DNA of 64,000 bases from Cliona cf. orientalis (GCA_963930775.1 OZ005696.1:8610980-8674979), one strand, 5' to 3'; shown: positions 10,336 through 23,059, counted from the first letter of the stretch. Numbers and translations: made by a program. The notes: generated from the sequence alone by a model not told the origin.

Positions 10336-13300
10336 TCACACTGATAATCTAGCAATAACGTCCTTCATAGAAGGTCTGTCATCTGGAAGGACCTGTAGGC
10401 ACTGTCTAATGACAGGGGCTAGCTGAGATCTACTCTGAATTTTCTTCAAGAGAGCCTCGTTGTCAATCGACTTTGGATCGGGGAACTTTCTCGTACACAC
10501 CTCCAGCAACAGCACACCATAGCTGTACACATCCATCTTTGGGCCCTGCTTTGACGGACTGTTGGCCTCAGGGGCCGCATAGGTTGGGTTACCAGGACCA
10601 GCGGTTAGCGTGCTTCGAACGAAATTCGCCGAGCCATAATCAGACAGTTTTGCTATCCACTGGTTGTTGAGGCTGGGGTTGAGGAGAACATTGGCACTGC
10701 TGATGTCTCGGTGGATGACTGGATCTGGACGCATCAGGTGAAGGTAGTTGAGTGCTCGAGCCACGTCCAGCCCGATGGAGAGAATCTGAGCGGGATTGAG
10801 GGGCTTCTTCTCCAAGACAGATCTCAAGCTGCAAGCCATCAGCTCCATTAAGATGATCGGCTCTTTCTCCACAGTGGCACCGATGAACTGCACCAGGTTG
10901 GGGTGTCGCACTCGAGCAGCTATGGACATCTCTCTCACAAAGAGGTGACGGTTGTAGTCTGAGATTATGAGCTTGTGCATGCGTTTGGCTGCGCACCGCA
11001 GACCTCGGAATTCTGCCACTTTGACCACACCCCATCCACCCCGCCCAATTTCCTCCTCGGTAAACTCAATCTCCTCGTTAGTCACCACCCAGAACTGATG
11101 CTGGTCGAACTTCTGAAGTGCTTGGTCACTGGATGACGAATCGGGCTGTAGTCTTAAGCTATTTTGTAGCTCATCTCTGGCCTCTTCCGCTCTCCTTTCA
11201 GCTTCCTCCGTTCGCTCTTCGTAACTTGCTCTTTCTCTCTCGGCAATCTCTGCTCTAGTTCTCTCCATGTTCAGCTTCTCTTCCGTGTCACTCAAGAGAT
11301 TAGTGAGTGTCTCTATCTCTTCTTCTCTCTCTGTGACTTGCTGTTCAAAGAACTTCATTCTTACCTCAGTTTCCCGTAGGCGTTCCTTGAGGTGTTGGAA
11401 TTCTCCACTAGAGGTTGAAGCTGCAGTGGTGGTCCGGGCTGTGCTTTCAGCAACGCCATTGGTCACTGAAGAAACAGCTACAGCAGAAGTGTCCTGTGGA
11501 ATAATGAAAGTTTGCAAAACATAGTATCATCCAAGCACCTATCACAAGGAAACACTACATGTACATGTAGATATAGTTATTACATGCTAGCCGGCTTGAG
11601 TACTAATTTCACAATAATTCAATTACATGGACAATAATAATTATTGTGTTTGATGACTCAAATCAAAATCTAAGAAATTCTCAGTGACTATATGTATATC
11701 ACATGGCACCTGAGGTTGACAATCTTCACTAATTTTGTAGCTCCAGCTACTGTAGCAAAAAAAGTTTATCCCATGAAAAAAATTAGCTGCATTATTATTA
11801 TAGTCTTGAGTCTTATCAGGATTCTTGCAATGTGAGTAGATAATGAATACGATATTGTGCTCATGCATGCAGCACATCATAGCTACCACACTCCACTCCA
11901 CTCTAGTGGGTACCTACTCACCAAGGAGATAAAGGGAGTATGCAATATTATCACTACCACGGACACACTGTGGACAAGCATATCCCTATTATAACCATCC
12001 AAGGTAAACTACAAAGATAGAAAGATAAGCTCCGTACAACTTTCACATTATACACCCACAATGTCCACCGGGTACTAGGGGCTGTATTATGCTCTTGCAC
12101 ACACTCTGCAGCATATACAAAGGTTGACATGCAAAGCTGCTGAAATCGGCAGGTATACAACACACAGTATGGAACAGACTGCCAGTAGAAGAATAATGAA
12201 TTGTGATGGTCGATCCAGTAGGGAAAACTCACGATATTACATTCCTACTGGACATCTAGACCCATGTATGTACATATATTATATGTACCTCAGGTTTGGG
12301 TGGAAGAGGGGGGCAATATTGTACTGGCGATTTCATTGCTTTCTCCTCCGTCCCACTGCCGCTCCTAGCTTTGGACTGAATTTCTTCACCCAGGGTAAGA
12401 TACGTCTCCAAGCCTCCCTCCTCCCCTTCATCCGAGTCGTCAATGTGAAATCTCGCATCGATCTCTGCCATCGGTGACAATGAATCAGGAGGCAAGGAGT
12501 AGTACGGACTTGGTTTGTCACAGTTTGAGGAGTCATCATTTTCAACCTCCAAAGGGAGACTGACTGGATTGCTGACACTGCGGTTCTTCCCCCTGGCTGG
12601 GAGCTGCGGTGAGTCGTCGTCGGGAGACACTGGACAATACGGCATACTCGTCACTTTGAAAAGCTTTGTCTTTTTTGAATTCTCGGCAGCACCAGCAGCT
12701 GCCTTCTTCTCTCTCCCGGACCTCCGTGCAGGTACGGGTGGGGTGATGGGACAGAGCTCCTTTGGTGGCTGGGGGGAGCGAGCTCTCTTGAGTGGAACGG
12801 GTGGATTCACTCCAGGTGAAGTGGCCATCACGATACCTTCTTTCCCTCGACCTCTCTCCTCCTCCTCCTCCTCCATCTTCTTCTTTTTCGATTCTTTCAG
12901 CTCTACGTTTTCGTAGCCCTTTCTCGGTGGAATAGTAGGCGGGTGGCTGCTTATCGATATCGAGGTCATAGCCATAGTTGGTGGATCTATAGACTCTTGT
13001 CCCTTCAGCTTGATGTTCTCGTAACTTTTTGAGACCCTTCTAGGGATGAGTGGAGGTGAGGGGACCACAGCGTCAGGAGGGAGGGAGTAGTAGACATCTT
13101 TGCCCTGGCGGACAGAAGTGGCAGCTGCAGAAAGTGAAGGATGAGATACAAGTCAAAACAGGAAGGACTACCAATATTGTTCTAGTGTGATTTTCCCCCT
13201 AGTTACTGCATCATAGAAAATTTGGAAAAACAGCTCTCAGATGCTTTAAAATTTGGCAATTTGTGTACTACACAACTTGTGTCAAGAGTACACGAGTACA

Positions 13301-13485
13301 TGTATGTGCACACCTTAGGTGCTGTGGATTTATCAAATTCTCAACAAACTTTGTAGCTAAACAACACTATATTAGTGTCAACTGTTTGTAGACCTTGCCT
13401 CCTTACTTATGTTGCTGTGGACAGCCTCTTCACAAGCCACTACGCCAGAGGATGGGTCTTGGATCCGAGTTGATGTCGTCGTCTC
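10336..13485 (-). CDS. HSP70-TKL-1: 5'-truncated copy retaining linker, coiled coil and TKL kinase
   Basis: Exons recognisable are 13485-13407 (79 nt), 13124-12289 (836 nt) and 11493-10336 (386 codons), with junction phases 1 and 0 as in the right-hand copy. The first is a short Ser/Thr-rich piece. The second is a linker rich in Tyr motifs (SYENI, GYENV, YYSLPP) and Pro motifs (PPVPARR, PPLPPKP). The third begins with a Glu/Arg-rich coiled coil of about 100 residues, then a kinase with GRGGWGVV, CAAKRMHK, HRDISSANVLL, DYG (for DFG) and APE. All three exons are open. The HSP70 part upstream is reduced to a damaged remnant (13690-13935), so no start codon is evident. It may be a pseudogene or use another promoter. 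The stop lies 126 bp from the RocDD-1 start. Confidence 0.75.
11494..12288 (-). other. Intron of HSP70-TKL-1, almost identical to that of copy 2
   Basis: This 795-bp intron has no gene or recognisable element. It matches the intron at 60401-61204 nearly base for base by eye, apart from an indel of about 9 bp and scattered changes. That similarity in non-coding DNA points to very recent duplication or gene conversion between the two ends of the array. Confidence 0.7.
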
Positions 13486-13689
13486 CTGGATGGATTAGAG
13501 GTGCATTGTGATAATATGGTGTTGGATTCCACAGATTATGGTGTTGAACAATAATTATCAGAACAACACCTGCATCATCATATAAAAAAGTCTGAACCCA
13601 TGTTTGAACCCATATATACATGTACCTCAATATTCGTCTCTCTCTCCCTCTCTCTCTCCCCACCATCTCTCCATCCCTCCTTCCACTCT

Positions 13690-13935
13690 CTATATCAACT
13701 TATAATCGAGATGTCCAGTTCTGCCTTGCTGTATGATATCTCTTCTTCCACCATCACCGACACAGAGCCGTCCCACGTACTGCACTTCAATCGTAACCCT
13801 AATCTTTGGCATACCCCTGGGGGCAGCTGCAATCTTCAACACCACCTGACCGAGGTAGAGGTTGTCCCTCGTCACTGGGCTCTTTCCTTCGTAAAAATTC
13901 ACCACCACCTGCTTCTGATTTTCAGTTACAGTTTT
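13690..13935 (-). pseudogene. Remnant of the HSP70 substrate-binding region of HSP70-TKL-1
   Basis: The minus frame reads VVNFYEGKSPVTRDNLYLGQ, closely matching the substrate-binding part of the intact fusion at 62.7-62.95 kb. A 2-nt insertion after TIEVQ shifts the frame, and the splice donor that reads GTAAGT in the intact copy is ATAAGT here. Homology stops abruptly near 13935. Everything encoding the ATPase domain is absent. Confidence 0.75.
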
Positions 13936-13940
13936 CGATC

Positions 13941-14036
13941 AGACCAGTTTGCTATCCACTGGTTTTTGAGGCTTGAATCGAGGAGAACATTGGCACTGCT
14001 GATGTCTCAGTGGATAACAGGGTCGGGACACATCAA
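13941..14036 (-). pseudogene. Displaced fragment of the TKL kinase exon
   Basis: The sequence GCTATCCACTGGTTTTTGAG and the following 80 bases match the catalytic-loop part of the kinase exon (about 10640-10743), with many substitutions. It abuts the HSP70 remnant directly, so a rearrangement fused two distant parts of the same gene. It is too short and altered to be functional. Confidence 0.7.
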
Positions 14037-14159
14037 GTACATGATATACAGAAAACTGCTAAATTTAATTATTAATTGTACCCATTGATCATTTTCAACA
14101 TGTCACAAGTAAGTAATCATTTCATCCAATTTAATTTCTAATTGTACATCTACAAATGT

Positions 14160-14260
14160 GACTGGTCAGTGGTGATGGTGTGGACTACAGGTGGACTGGA
14201 CGAGGCCATATTTATTTGAGTGGTAAAGATCGTTAGTGCAGTATGTCAATCCCATACCTA
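14160..14260 (-). pseudogene. HSP70L-2 scar: first and last codons of an HSP70L gene joined
   Basis: GGTCAGTGGTGATGGTGTGG resembles the His-tail and stop of HSP70L. Within about 15 bp it is followed by GGTGGACTGGACGAGGCCAT, the first codons of HSP70L-5 (ATG at 14209), and then the typical upstream sequence GGTAAAGATCGT. Nearly the whole gene was deleted. Position just downstream of RocDD-2 matches the other blocks. Confidence 0.65.
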
Positions 14261-14513
14261 GCCCCATGTATATTATGGCATTCCGTACAAGACAAAAATA
14301 TATAAATATCATGAAAAAGACTTTAAAAGGTCAAAGATCCTGAAATCAAAATCGCAGCTCTTAGTAGTGGCATTTCAAATCCAAATTGTTGCAGTGGATG
14401 AAAATATTGGACCAGGGTGTGGATACACCAAAATGTAATAACATCGTGATCAAAGAATTAACGCAAACAATACATACAAAAATCATGATATCAAACAAAT
14501 TACAAGTACAAAC

Positions 14514-17500
14514 TCATTTTAGTGCTAGAACTTGCTCTGCTAGATGTTCAAATCCAACAGTGGGGGACTGGAGGGCCTCAGCTAATGCTGCTAAAGTGGG
14601 TTTAGGTTGGACCATCTTCAGCCAAATTGTCAGCATTTCTCTGAAACAGTCCTTAATCTTAGCATGGTCACTTCTGATGGCATCCAATGTTCCGGGATCG
14701 ATACTGAGCTCCAAGCCAATGTTGTACCACTCATCCCTCGAATCCCACACAGCTTTCTGAACCTTACAAAGGTCTGTGACAGTGAGTACACCTGTATGTG
14801 TAAAGGTAATGACTATTACAAGCTATTATTATTATTGTGCAACCCAAATCCAAACCGAATCCGATGTTGACTATAATAACTATTATGTAGCTGGGAAGGA
14901 TGCAAACATGATAGTGGAAAGTACATACCTGTATCACATGAGGAAGGTGCATCTTTGCCGAACCAGATCTTGTGTTCTTCAGTCATCTCACTGAATACGG
15001 AGGCTGGGTGAGTGGTACAGGTCAAAAGGCCACTGCTAGAAATGGTAGCTGCATGCAGTGTGGCATCTTGGTGCTCGGCATTCAAGCAGAGAAAAGCTAT
15101 CTTAGGAATTGAATTATTGTAGTTCAATCGTCGCGATGCTTTGCGAATTCCAGTGAGGACAGTCTCTCGGATCAATGGGCAGACCTTTTCACACACTTCA
15201 AGTGCTTTAGCTTGGCTAATATTGGAAGGAAATGTGATCTCAATTTGGAGGAAGGTAGTGAAAGAATCGGATATGGTGATGAAACCAGGGTGGTCTCCTG
15301 GAACTTTAAAGCGAGCTCTGTTTCGCGACAGCTGGACAGGGTTGCCACCCTCCATAAGAAGCTTCCAATTGAACTCAGTGATAAGGGAAGAAAGAAGACA
15401 GCAGTAGACACCAAGCTTGGGACCATCTTCACCAAAAAAGAAGAGAAGAGAAGCGGCAACCTGAGGGGCTGGGAGTGACAAGGGATGAGGTATGGCTTCT
15501 TCCTCAAGGAGACACGCCATCAGGTACTTGCCTTCACCTACCTCAGCAATAATCAGAAGATGTTTGAAAAGCAAGATTAGATGATCTTCCTCAAAAAGCT
15601 TTGGAATGTAGCCTGATTCAAACTGTGAGAGAATATCTCGAGTGATTATACCACATAACTTAAACTCTTGAGAACCTCGTACACTTCTAGCTGCTCGAAC
15701 CTGGGTAGGCAGCTTGGCACGCAGTGTTAAGCTATGCTCTACAAGCTCTGTGATCTTGTCAAGGACGACCTGAGAATTTATGAACACTACCTCTGGTAGG
15801 ACCTCACTATAATGCATGACAAGCTTGTGGGCTGTGAGGTATTTCAGAGCATCTTCAAAAGATTCTCTCGTAAAGTGGAATTTGGTTGCTTCCTTGAAGC
15901 ACTCTTCCTTGCTCAGTATTGCCTTCTTTTGGTACTTTGCGAACCGTTTGAAAGCCATCTCCAAAGCAAAGTATCGATGTGGGATTCTGACACGTTGGAG
16001 CTTCTGTAGCTCACGCAACATGAGGTACCTCAAATCAGCTAGGACTACCTGATCATCATCCCCTGGGCATTTGGCATTGATGGCAAACATTAGCCTCTGA
16101 GATGCTTCATCACAAAAGATGACATGATCCCTCATATTTGGAGGGATGATGCTGAGCAGCTTTCGTTCCTTTTCTGCTCTGTTCTCGTCCTTGCATTGAT
16201 GTTCAAGATCCTTGTGCGTCCCTATGAAGGCAATCTTGGGGCATTTGCCACTTTCACAAGTCGATTGAAGGACTCGCATGCAGTGGCGAAAGGTCTGCAG
16301 GTGTGTGAAAGGAGATTTGAAAGGCTTTCCAATGGGTTTCCCATTAGTATAATACTCAACTAATGGGTGAATGTCAAGAGGCTCGTTGAGCTTCACCACA
16401 AGCATGCCAAACATGGTGTTGGAGACAAAAACAGGAAGTATTTCGTGATACGTTGGCTGCCCACCAGAATCGCCCATGTCAATCACATCCTGGTCATCCA
16501 GTTGACCAGCTGCCTTTGATCCAGCATGCATTCGAATAACAAGCTCTCTCTCTAACCCACTATGCTCTAACTTCTTAGTAATATCAGCAACAGCAGATTC
16601 CACGTCTTGCACTGGAGGTAAGACATTGAAATCTCCAGCTGAGATATGAGCTACAGCTGCTTCATCTCCCTCTAGTCGTCTGGTGTGTGGTTGTGGCGAT
16701 CGCTTGCCTCTATGCGACAGTTGTGAATGCTTGGCTGACTCACAGAGCATGTCAGAGTACTGTTGGTCGGTGATCCTGGTAAAGCGAGTCTCACCAGCTG
16801 TCTCCTTGCTGACGCCAAGCTTGCATTGAGCTACTGCCCTCACTGGATTCTTAATACACTGTGTGCTTTGTCGTACGGGTGGAGGTTTCTCCTTGAGGAA
16901 AGCGTGAAGAACGTGGGTCTTCCCAGACCCTCCAGCCCCCATCAGGAATGAACTACCACTCCGGAAGTTGGACCCTCCCTCCTTCATGGCTTCATCAAAA
17001 TTGAGCTGTGCCCTTTTACTCACTGTATAATATATCCATGCATAAAGTGAAATCTAATATAAACCATGCAATCATATACCGTATAGCGGGAAATTTTTCG
17101 AGGGAGAAAACTTTCACAGATCGGTAGGAAAGGAGTATTTTGCGAAGAAAATTTTCACAGAATGCTAAAATTGATCACATAATGGGTGTGGCATGCCTAA
17201 AATTTCGTGGAGAAAACTTTCGCGGATGGCTGAAAAATCGCGAAATTCGAGAAAGTTTTCTCCCTCGAAAGTTTCCCACTATACGGTAGCTAGGTTATGT
17301 ACACTGTAGATCATCATATTCATATGTACTATTACTGACATTTAATCTACTGAATATGCTAGCCATTCCTCATTCTAAAACGCTTAGCTATATGTGGGTA
17401 AAGCGTGCGTGTGCATCTGAATAAATATAACACTTGAAATAATTATCGACCCTTTACCGTACTATACACATATTTCTGGAATGTTCCTTTCATGGTGCAG

Positions 17501-18968
17501 TGTTTACAGAGAAAACCCAAGTGCAGGACCAATGCATGGCCACAAAAGTACACAAACAGTGAAGCATAAAAACAATGTACCGTATAGCCGGAAAATTTGG
17601 CGGGGAATTAAATTTGGCGGTTTGGCGGTCTATTATTGCAACCGCCAAATTAAAATCCGCCAAAATTTCCTACTCGCATATATACGTATGGCGATCCCGT
17701 ACCGAACCGCCAAATTTAAATCCGCCAATATTCTTGCAGTAGCGATTTGGGGCTCAACCGCCAAATTTAATGCCCGCCAATATTTCCGGCTATACGGTAT
17801 ACCATCATAGGAGCATATGCTAAATTGGACACAGGATCAATGCATGGTCACAAAACAAAACAGTACTGAGAGTTATATATATATGCAGTATGTGCAGGAT
17901 TGAGTGAAGATACGTATATATGGCTAAATAGTATGGTAATGATGGCAAAAAAATTATTAATGTTAGCAGCATCTGGTGTATGTCATAATACTACAAAGTA
18001 GAATGCTGTAAGTATAACATTGTATTCTACCAGATCAACATTATGGAATGTACATGTACATGTACTACCGTAGAATCATGTGATTATGCGCCCTGTAGAT
18101 ACTGTTTTTATTTGGTTTATGGATTCTTATATCTTCATTTTACAGTCAGAGGGGGGAAAGGTTATATACGAGACAAGTCTACTTATGTAGGAATTTGAGC
18201 TAAAAGTGTAGGGTGGGCTTATGTGCGAGGGTGGGGGCGTAATTGTGTGATTCTACAGTAATTACAGTATCCCATCATATGCATGCAATCACTGCACGTA
18301 CTGTACTGCTTGTATGTGAATGCTTATCCTTAGGATTGAGGATTATGTGAGACGATAGAAAAAAATCAAGAAACTATGACAAATCTGATCCTGGTTACAA
18401 TGAATACCACTGGTGTCAAACCCTCGGCACTGTGAGATTTATAGTAATGACATACTACACAGGTAGCTATATTAAAAGATGATCGTATGACTAATAATTA
18501 TTAACAATTTCATAGTGGTACACAGTGATAATTTGAATGAACACTTTGGACACAATTTTCAACAGACATGGACACGTCGTCACCAGAAAGGCCTCTACAA
18601 CTTGCGAGCTCGATAATGATACACACTTCGCTGAACGAACCATAGGAGCATTCGGTACAGAAGGGCGAGCATAGCTGTACGTCCCCTGACCCCGCCTTCA
18701 TAACCCTTGCGCATGCGTATAACTATTAGGCCTATGCCGTATATAGCGCGACACACCCAGCATTCTATTTATACGTAAAGTTAGCTGGCCAGGATCGGAG
18801 AAGTCAAGAAGCTTAGAATCAGCATATGACGCCAAAACTAGCGAACAAAGCATTTTCTGCGAAATCCACACAAATCATGAGTTTGGATCGCCATAAGGAA
18901 CCTTATAACATTGCGATTTAGACTCGCAAACAAGGTATGTAGCAGTTTGTGTGGTAACGGACAGACAG

Positions 18969-18999
<31 letters not shown>

Positions 19000-21510
19000 G
19001 ACTACCGTAACCTTCGCGCATGCACCGAGAGTTAATAATATGGAATGTACAGAGGTACACTCCCACTCCCAGGCAGACTGTGGCAGCTCCAGCTTTCAAA
19101 TTAACACACACAATAATCAACAATGTAACTGGGAAGGTCCCTGAATTATGCTTGGCCATTACAAACCTTACAATGACTGTCACAGACAATGGGTGCATTG
19201 GTATTATCCTAGTACCTTGAACATAAGTGCTCTCCACTGTCCTAGCCTGATGGTGAAGGCCAACACCACGGAGTGCCTTGGCAACCTGCCTCCAATTTGG
19301 GCAGGGGTGGCCAGTGGCATAAAGGTCTAGGTACGCTTCTCTCCTCTGGTACGGGCTGTGGAGGTTCCTCTTCATTTCAGCAACCTTAGCATGTGACAGA
19401 TCTAACTCTTTATCTAAAAACCCCACAAGCGTATCATCCATTATTGCAAACAGCTCCACCAGTTTCTCTGTTGTGATAGTGAGATCTGTGTTGATAACAA
19501 ATCACAACATTAATGTTGTATCTATTGCCTTAATTAATCTTTAATTACTAGCTATCCATAAAATTAATATTAATAGGCATGGTAAACTGTAAATCCATAA
19601 AAATTTAATTACTTGCAACAAAATTCACAGTATTTAATACATGGTAAACTGTAAATCTGAACATGTGCACTTGTGCAACCCAGCCATCATACACATACTT
19701 AGGCCACTCCAAATTGATTGCTTGTTTATTGGGCCCGACCGACCCTAACTTTTGGTATTTCAATTTACAAATGAAAGTTTTCGGGTAATTAGAAAACAGA
19801 TATATGATTTCAAGCACGTGCCTAAGAGAAACGGAGAGAAAGGAGAGATGGCTTCCGCTAGCAGTTTTACGTGGTGGTTTATAGGGGAGCTACGGTAGCG
19901 AAGAGGCGAATGATCATAAAATGCGATTGAACTTTGGTGCCTTGTTGGTGAAGCTGGGTCACGTTTTGTATGTATTATGTATGACATCACATCCTTTTAT
20001 AATGATATTCATAGTTCTGTTTTAGTCTACCTACTGACCCTAAATTTTTGAGAAGGTAGCCTGATAAACAACTTCTCAATTTGGAATGGCCTTAGCTGTT
20101 AGCATGTGTAGTAATGTCCAGCATCACATTACACACATACAGAGTTGTAGTAGGTGTGGTCGATGGGCATGACAAAATAAAAATCCACACCTTGTTACAT
20201 TGCTAACCATTACCAGCCTGTGCTCACAAAATTTAATAAGGATAGCAACTTTTCACTGTTCCTGACATTTTGACAACACTAATGCACCACTCACTAAGAT
20301 GCATAAAACCTGAAATGTAGGGTGGACAACAACGATGACAATGGTAAAAGGACAAAACTAATATTACCAAAAATAAGTTCATCTCACATGGGCAAGCCTA
20401 TTTTGTGCACCTAGGCAATAACCATCAAAGCACATACACAAACACACAATAGGTATGGGGTACATAGTTTACTTACTGATAGCCTGGCACTTACCTCTGA
20501 GTGGTAGGAATGGTTTTAATTTCTCCACAGCAGCAAACTCCCCCTCACTGTACAGATGACTGGCAAGATGTGTCCAGGAAGGCTGAGGATAGTAGTGGAC
20601 ATAGTAGGAGGAACACTCATTGGCTATTTCTCTCTTAGTGGAGCACCTCTGCTGGATCTCAGTGAGTCGGCTGCCATGGACTATTGTTCTAATATAATAA
20701 CTCGAATCAAGTGAGTCCCATTTGTTCACCAACTCCATGACTTCAGCCACACTGTCGGTCGTCAAGGTGGGGTCTGAAATGGAGAGCATAGCTATTACTA
20801 TCCACACAGACTTTAAGAGCATCCACCTACAGACAAATCTCACAAACATGTACAGGCTACATCCATGTATGCAAAATTTAGCAGCTATCATTAATATTGT
20901 AGTGGCCACAACACAAACGGTTGAAATTGGCTGCCTCACCTCAAGACTCTAGGTATCTACTTGAACTTTTATACAGTATACGTGGAAATTTTGTTGTTGG
21001 ATAAAAAATTTCATGAATCCACACATAAATATTAATGCAATAAATTTTCGCCAAAACAGTAAAGATCACCGTATCCTCATAAAATATTACCAGTAGTGTG
21101 ATAAATTTTCACCTATGAGAGCAAGTGATGAAATTAGTGAAACCTTTCACCTGTCCACATATACAGTATGTGTATGGTGCTGCACCCTACACTACTGTGA
21201 TGGTACACATGCTGTGGTATGGTGTGAGTGTATGTATTTTTTGCTTGATGTGTGTATGTGTATCTACCTTGGACTGGTTCTCCATAGCTCCTAATACGAC
21301 TGGCAAGATGAGTCTCCCCTGCCCCATCAAGAGCAAAGATCACTGCCCTCCATGAGGGCTGGAAGTCACCTCGTCCCTGGAGAAACTGCTCCACAGCTTC
21401 CTTGAAGCTGCTGCTGCTGCCGAGGTATGTACCAAGCCAACCGGCCACCACTGCCCAGTTCTCCACTCCCTCCAATGCCTTCAAAATGTTTTCCACTGTT
21501 AGGAGCGGGG
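14514..21510 (-). CDS. RocDD-2: death-fold/GTPase/COR/death-domain protein lacking the usual first exon
   Basis: Five exons match RocDD-1: 21510-21268, 20773-20495, 19485-19216, 17022-14929 (2,094 nt) and 14791-14514. Phases all agree. The P-loop, DSGGQ, THKD and death domain are conserved. The domain in exon 4 has a short variable patch (DDTLVGFLDKELDLSHAK) and PNW in place of PSW. The 40-nt first exon (MAEINNEAGALNR) seen in the other copies is missing: the sequence upstream of 21.63 kb is replaced by a minisatellite. An in-frame ATG at 21568 in the former intron (MAIFFNLMYPK) could serve as a start if transcription begins there. Either an altered gene or a 5'-truncated pseudogene; about 1,050 aa if expressed. 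Confidence 0.8.
17079..17286. mobile_element. TIR element, CCGTATAGCGGG family (208 bp)
   Basis: The ends CCGTATAGCGGGAAA and TTTCCCACTATACGG are inverted repeats flanked by TA. The element lies in intron 4 of RocDD-2. Relatives occur at 23768-23974 and, decayed, near 24113, 36225 and 48943. It is a short non-autonomous element, probably Tc1/mariner-like from the TA target. Confidence 0.75.
17580..17797. mobile_element. TIR element, CCGTATAGCCGG family (218 bp), uninterrupted
   Basis: The ends CCGTATAGCCGGAAA and TTTCCGGCTATACGG lie between TA duplications. RocDD-3 has the empty site near 31660, where CAATGTATACCATC reads through. The interior repeats the motif TTTGGCGG or CCGCCAAA. This copy reveals the original form of the nested element at 6052-7526. 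Confidence 0.8.
18400..19010. other. Extra intronic sequence special to RocDD-2
   Basis: Compared with the introns of RocDD-1, -3 and -5, about 600 bp of unrelated sequence lies between the TCTGATCCTGG-like stretch and AATATGGAATGTAC. It contains a (AC)n run at about 18967-18997 and an NRF1-like GCGCATGC near 18710 and 19016. I see no gene, and no clear terminal repeats. Confidence 0.4.
19702..20091. mobile_element. TIR element GGCCACTCCAAATTGA (390 bp) with TTA duplication
   Basis: The ends GGCCACTCCAAATTGA and TCAATTTGGAATGGCC are inverted repeats. TTA flanks both sides (19699-19701 and 20092-20094). The other RocDD copies show the uninterrupted ACACATACTTAGCTG. A TTA target suits PIF/Harbinger elements, but no transposase is present to confirm it. 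Confidence 0.75.
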
Positions 21511-21637
21511 CTGGTGAGAGAGCATAAAGGCATATTTTAGGGTACATCAAATTAAAGAAGATTGCCATTCATGACGTTTTAGCTTTATCATGGCTACCAT
21601 AATTATTTAATATTCCACACAAACGGACACGCCCACC

Positions 21638-22016
21638 TGCTCCCCGGGCTAACCCCTCACATCACTCACGTCTTGTACACCCCGCTCCCCGGACTATAAA
21701 CCCTCACACCACTCACGTCTTCACCCCGCTCCCCAGGCTAACCCCTCACACCACTCACATCTTCACCCCGCTCCCCGGGCTAACCCCTCACACCACTCAC
21801 GTCTTCACCCCGCTCCCCGGGCTAACCCCTCACATCACTCACGTCTTGTACACCCCGCTCCCCGGACTATAAACCCCTCACACCACTCACGTCTTCACCC
21901 CGCTCCCCGGGCTAACCCCTCACACCACTCACGTCTTGTACACCCCGCTCCCCGGACTATAAACCCCTCACACAACTCACGTCTTCACCCGCTCCCTGGG
22001 CTAACCCCTCACACCA
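21638..22016. repeat. GC-rich minisatellite, about nine units of roughly 42 bp
   Basis: The unit contains GCTCCCCGGGCTAACCCC followed by CTCACACCACTCACGTCTTC. Variant units read CTCCCCGGACTATAAACCCC and CTTGTACACCCC. It replaces the RocDD-2 first exon and the shared promoter found in the sister blocks. Its GC content contrasts strongly with the AT-rich surroundings. Confidence 0.9.
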
Positions 22017-22655
22017 CATACAGTCATCACCTTAATTCCTTACATTAATACTATTTGCACATGCACTCTACTAACATTAGAACAGCCTCTGGGCACGTCT
22101 CAAATTCTATTAAATTCACACCTTTTATTAATCTAAACAACTTCTTATAATTATTAGACTCTATACACATGTCTCAATAATGTATATTAAATACACAGCT
22201 TTTTATTAATCCGAAAGCTTGTAAGAATTTCTTTTCTACAATGTACCAACAACAAACTCACTTCTTAGCAACTTAAACATCTTAGATCTCCCTCACAGCA
22301 TAGATATGTCAGGTGACGGTACCGATCGTTAAGCTTCCTAGTCTATTAATATTATCACGTATGTTGACCATCTTTACCCACTATCACTCGGGACTTGCAT
22401 TATAATAATCATGTATTATAGATTGACGACCTATACCTGCCTGGGATCTACACAAATGTTATGCGCATGCGCTCATGATACGGCCCAAAATCCAGTATAT
22501 CTAGACAAATATTGTAGACACACTATCATAAGAAGTCTATGTACGATCCCGCACCCTACTGTCAAGTAGTTGAGCTGAAGTTGGAAGGTAAACACATTAA
22601 TATTGTGGCCAACTAAAATTTAATTTCTGGATGTCACGTGTTTTTTATTCTTGGA
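22017..22655. other. Intergenic stretch between RocDD-2 and ARM-B
   Basis: There is no supported gene here. An NRF1-like palindrome TGCGCATGCGC lies at 22462-22472. About 100 bp later comes a remnant of ARM exon 1 (GTTGAGCTGAAGTTGGAAG followed by GTAAAC near 22570-22592), which shares with ARM-C a deletion that destroys its frame. Confidence 0.5.
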
Positions 22656-23059
22656 TCGAAGGCAGGTGGCTTTTGAGCTAAGCAACATAGCACTGCTTGG
22701 AGGAAAGAACAAGGAACAAACAGCTGCAGATGGAGGGTAAGACCCCTTAGCAACTATCAATAATGGAATACTAATTCAAGTTTTGATCTCTCTCTCCTTC
22801 CACCCATCTCCTTCATCCCTTCCCTCCTCCTTCCCCTAGTCTTCAGCTGCTCACCTCCATGATGTCCGGTGACAATCCCACTACCATACAGATTTTTAGG
22901 AGGGTGGAAATATTAAAGATACTAGAGGGGGGATCAACCTTATTAGGGATGGGAAATCTCAGGGTTGGTGTACAGATACCGATTTAGATTAGTGATGGTA
23001 TGGGAGAAGCAGACAACAGTGGTATATTATGTGATTCGTGCAAACAAATGTGAAACAAA

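Noticed and set aside
18510-18701. 63-codon minus-strand ORF in the extra RocDD-2 intron sequence
   Set aside because: Short, without motif or splice support.
21638-22016. Possible CRISPR array
   Set aside because: Units are contiguous with no unique spacers, and the window is animal DNA. It is a minisatellite.
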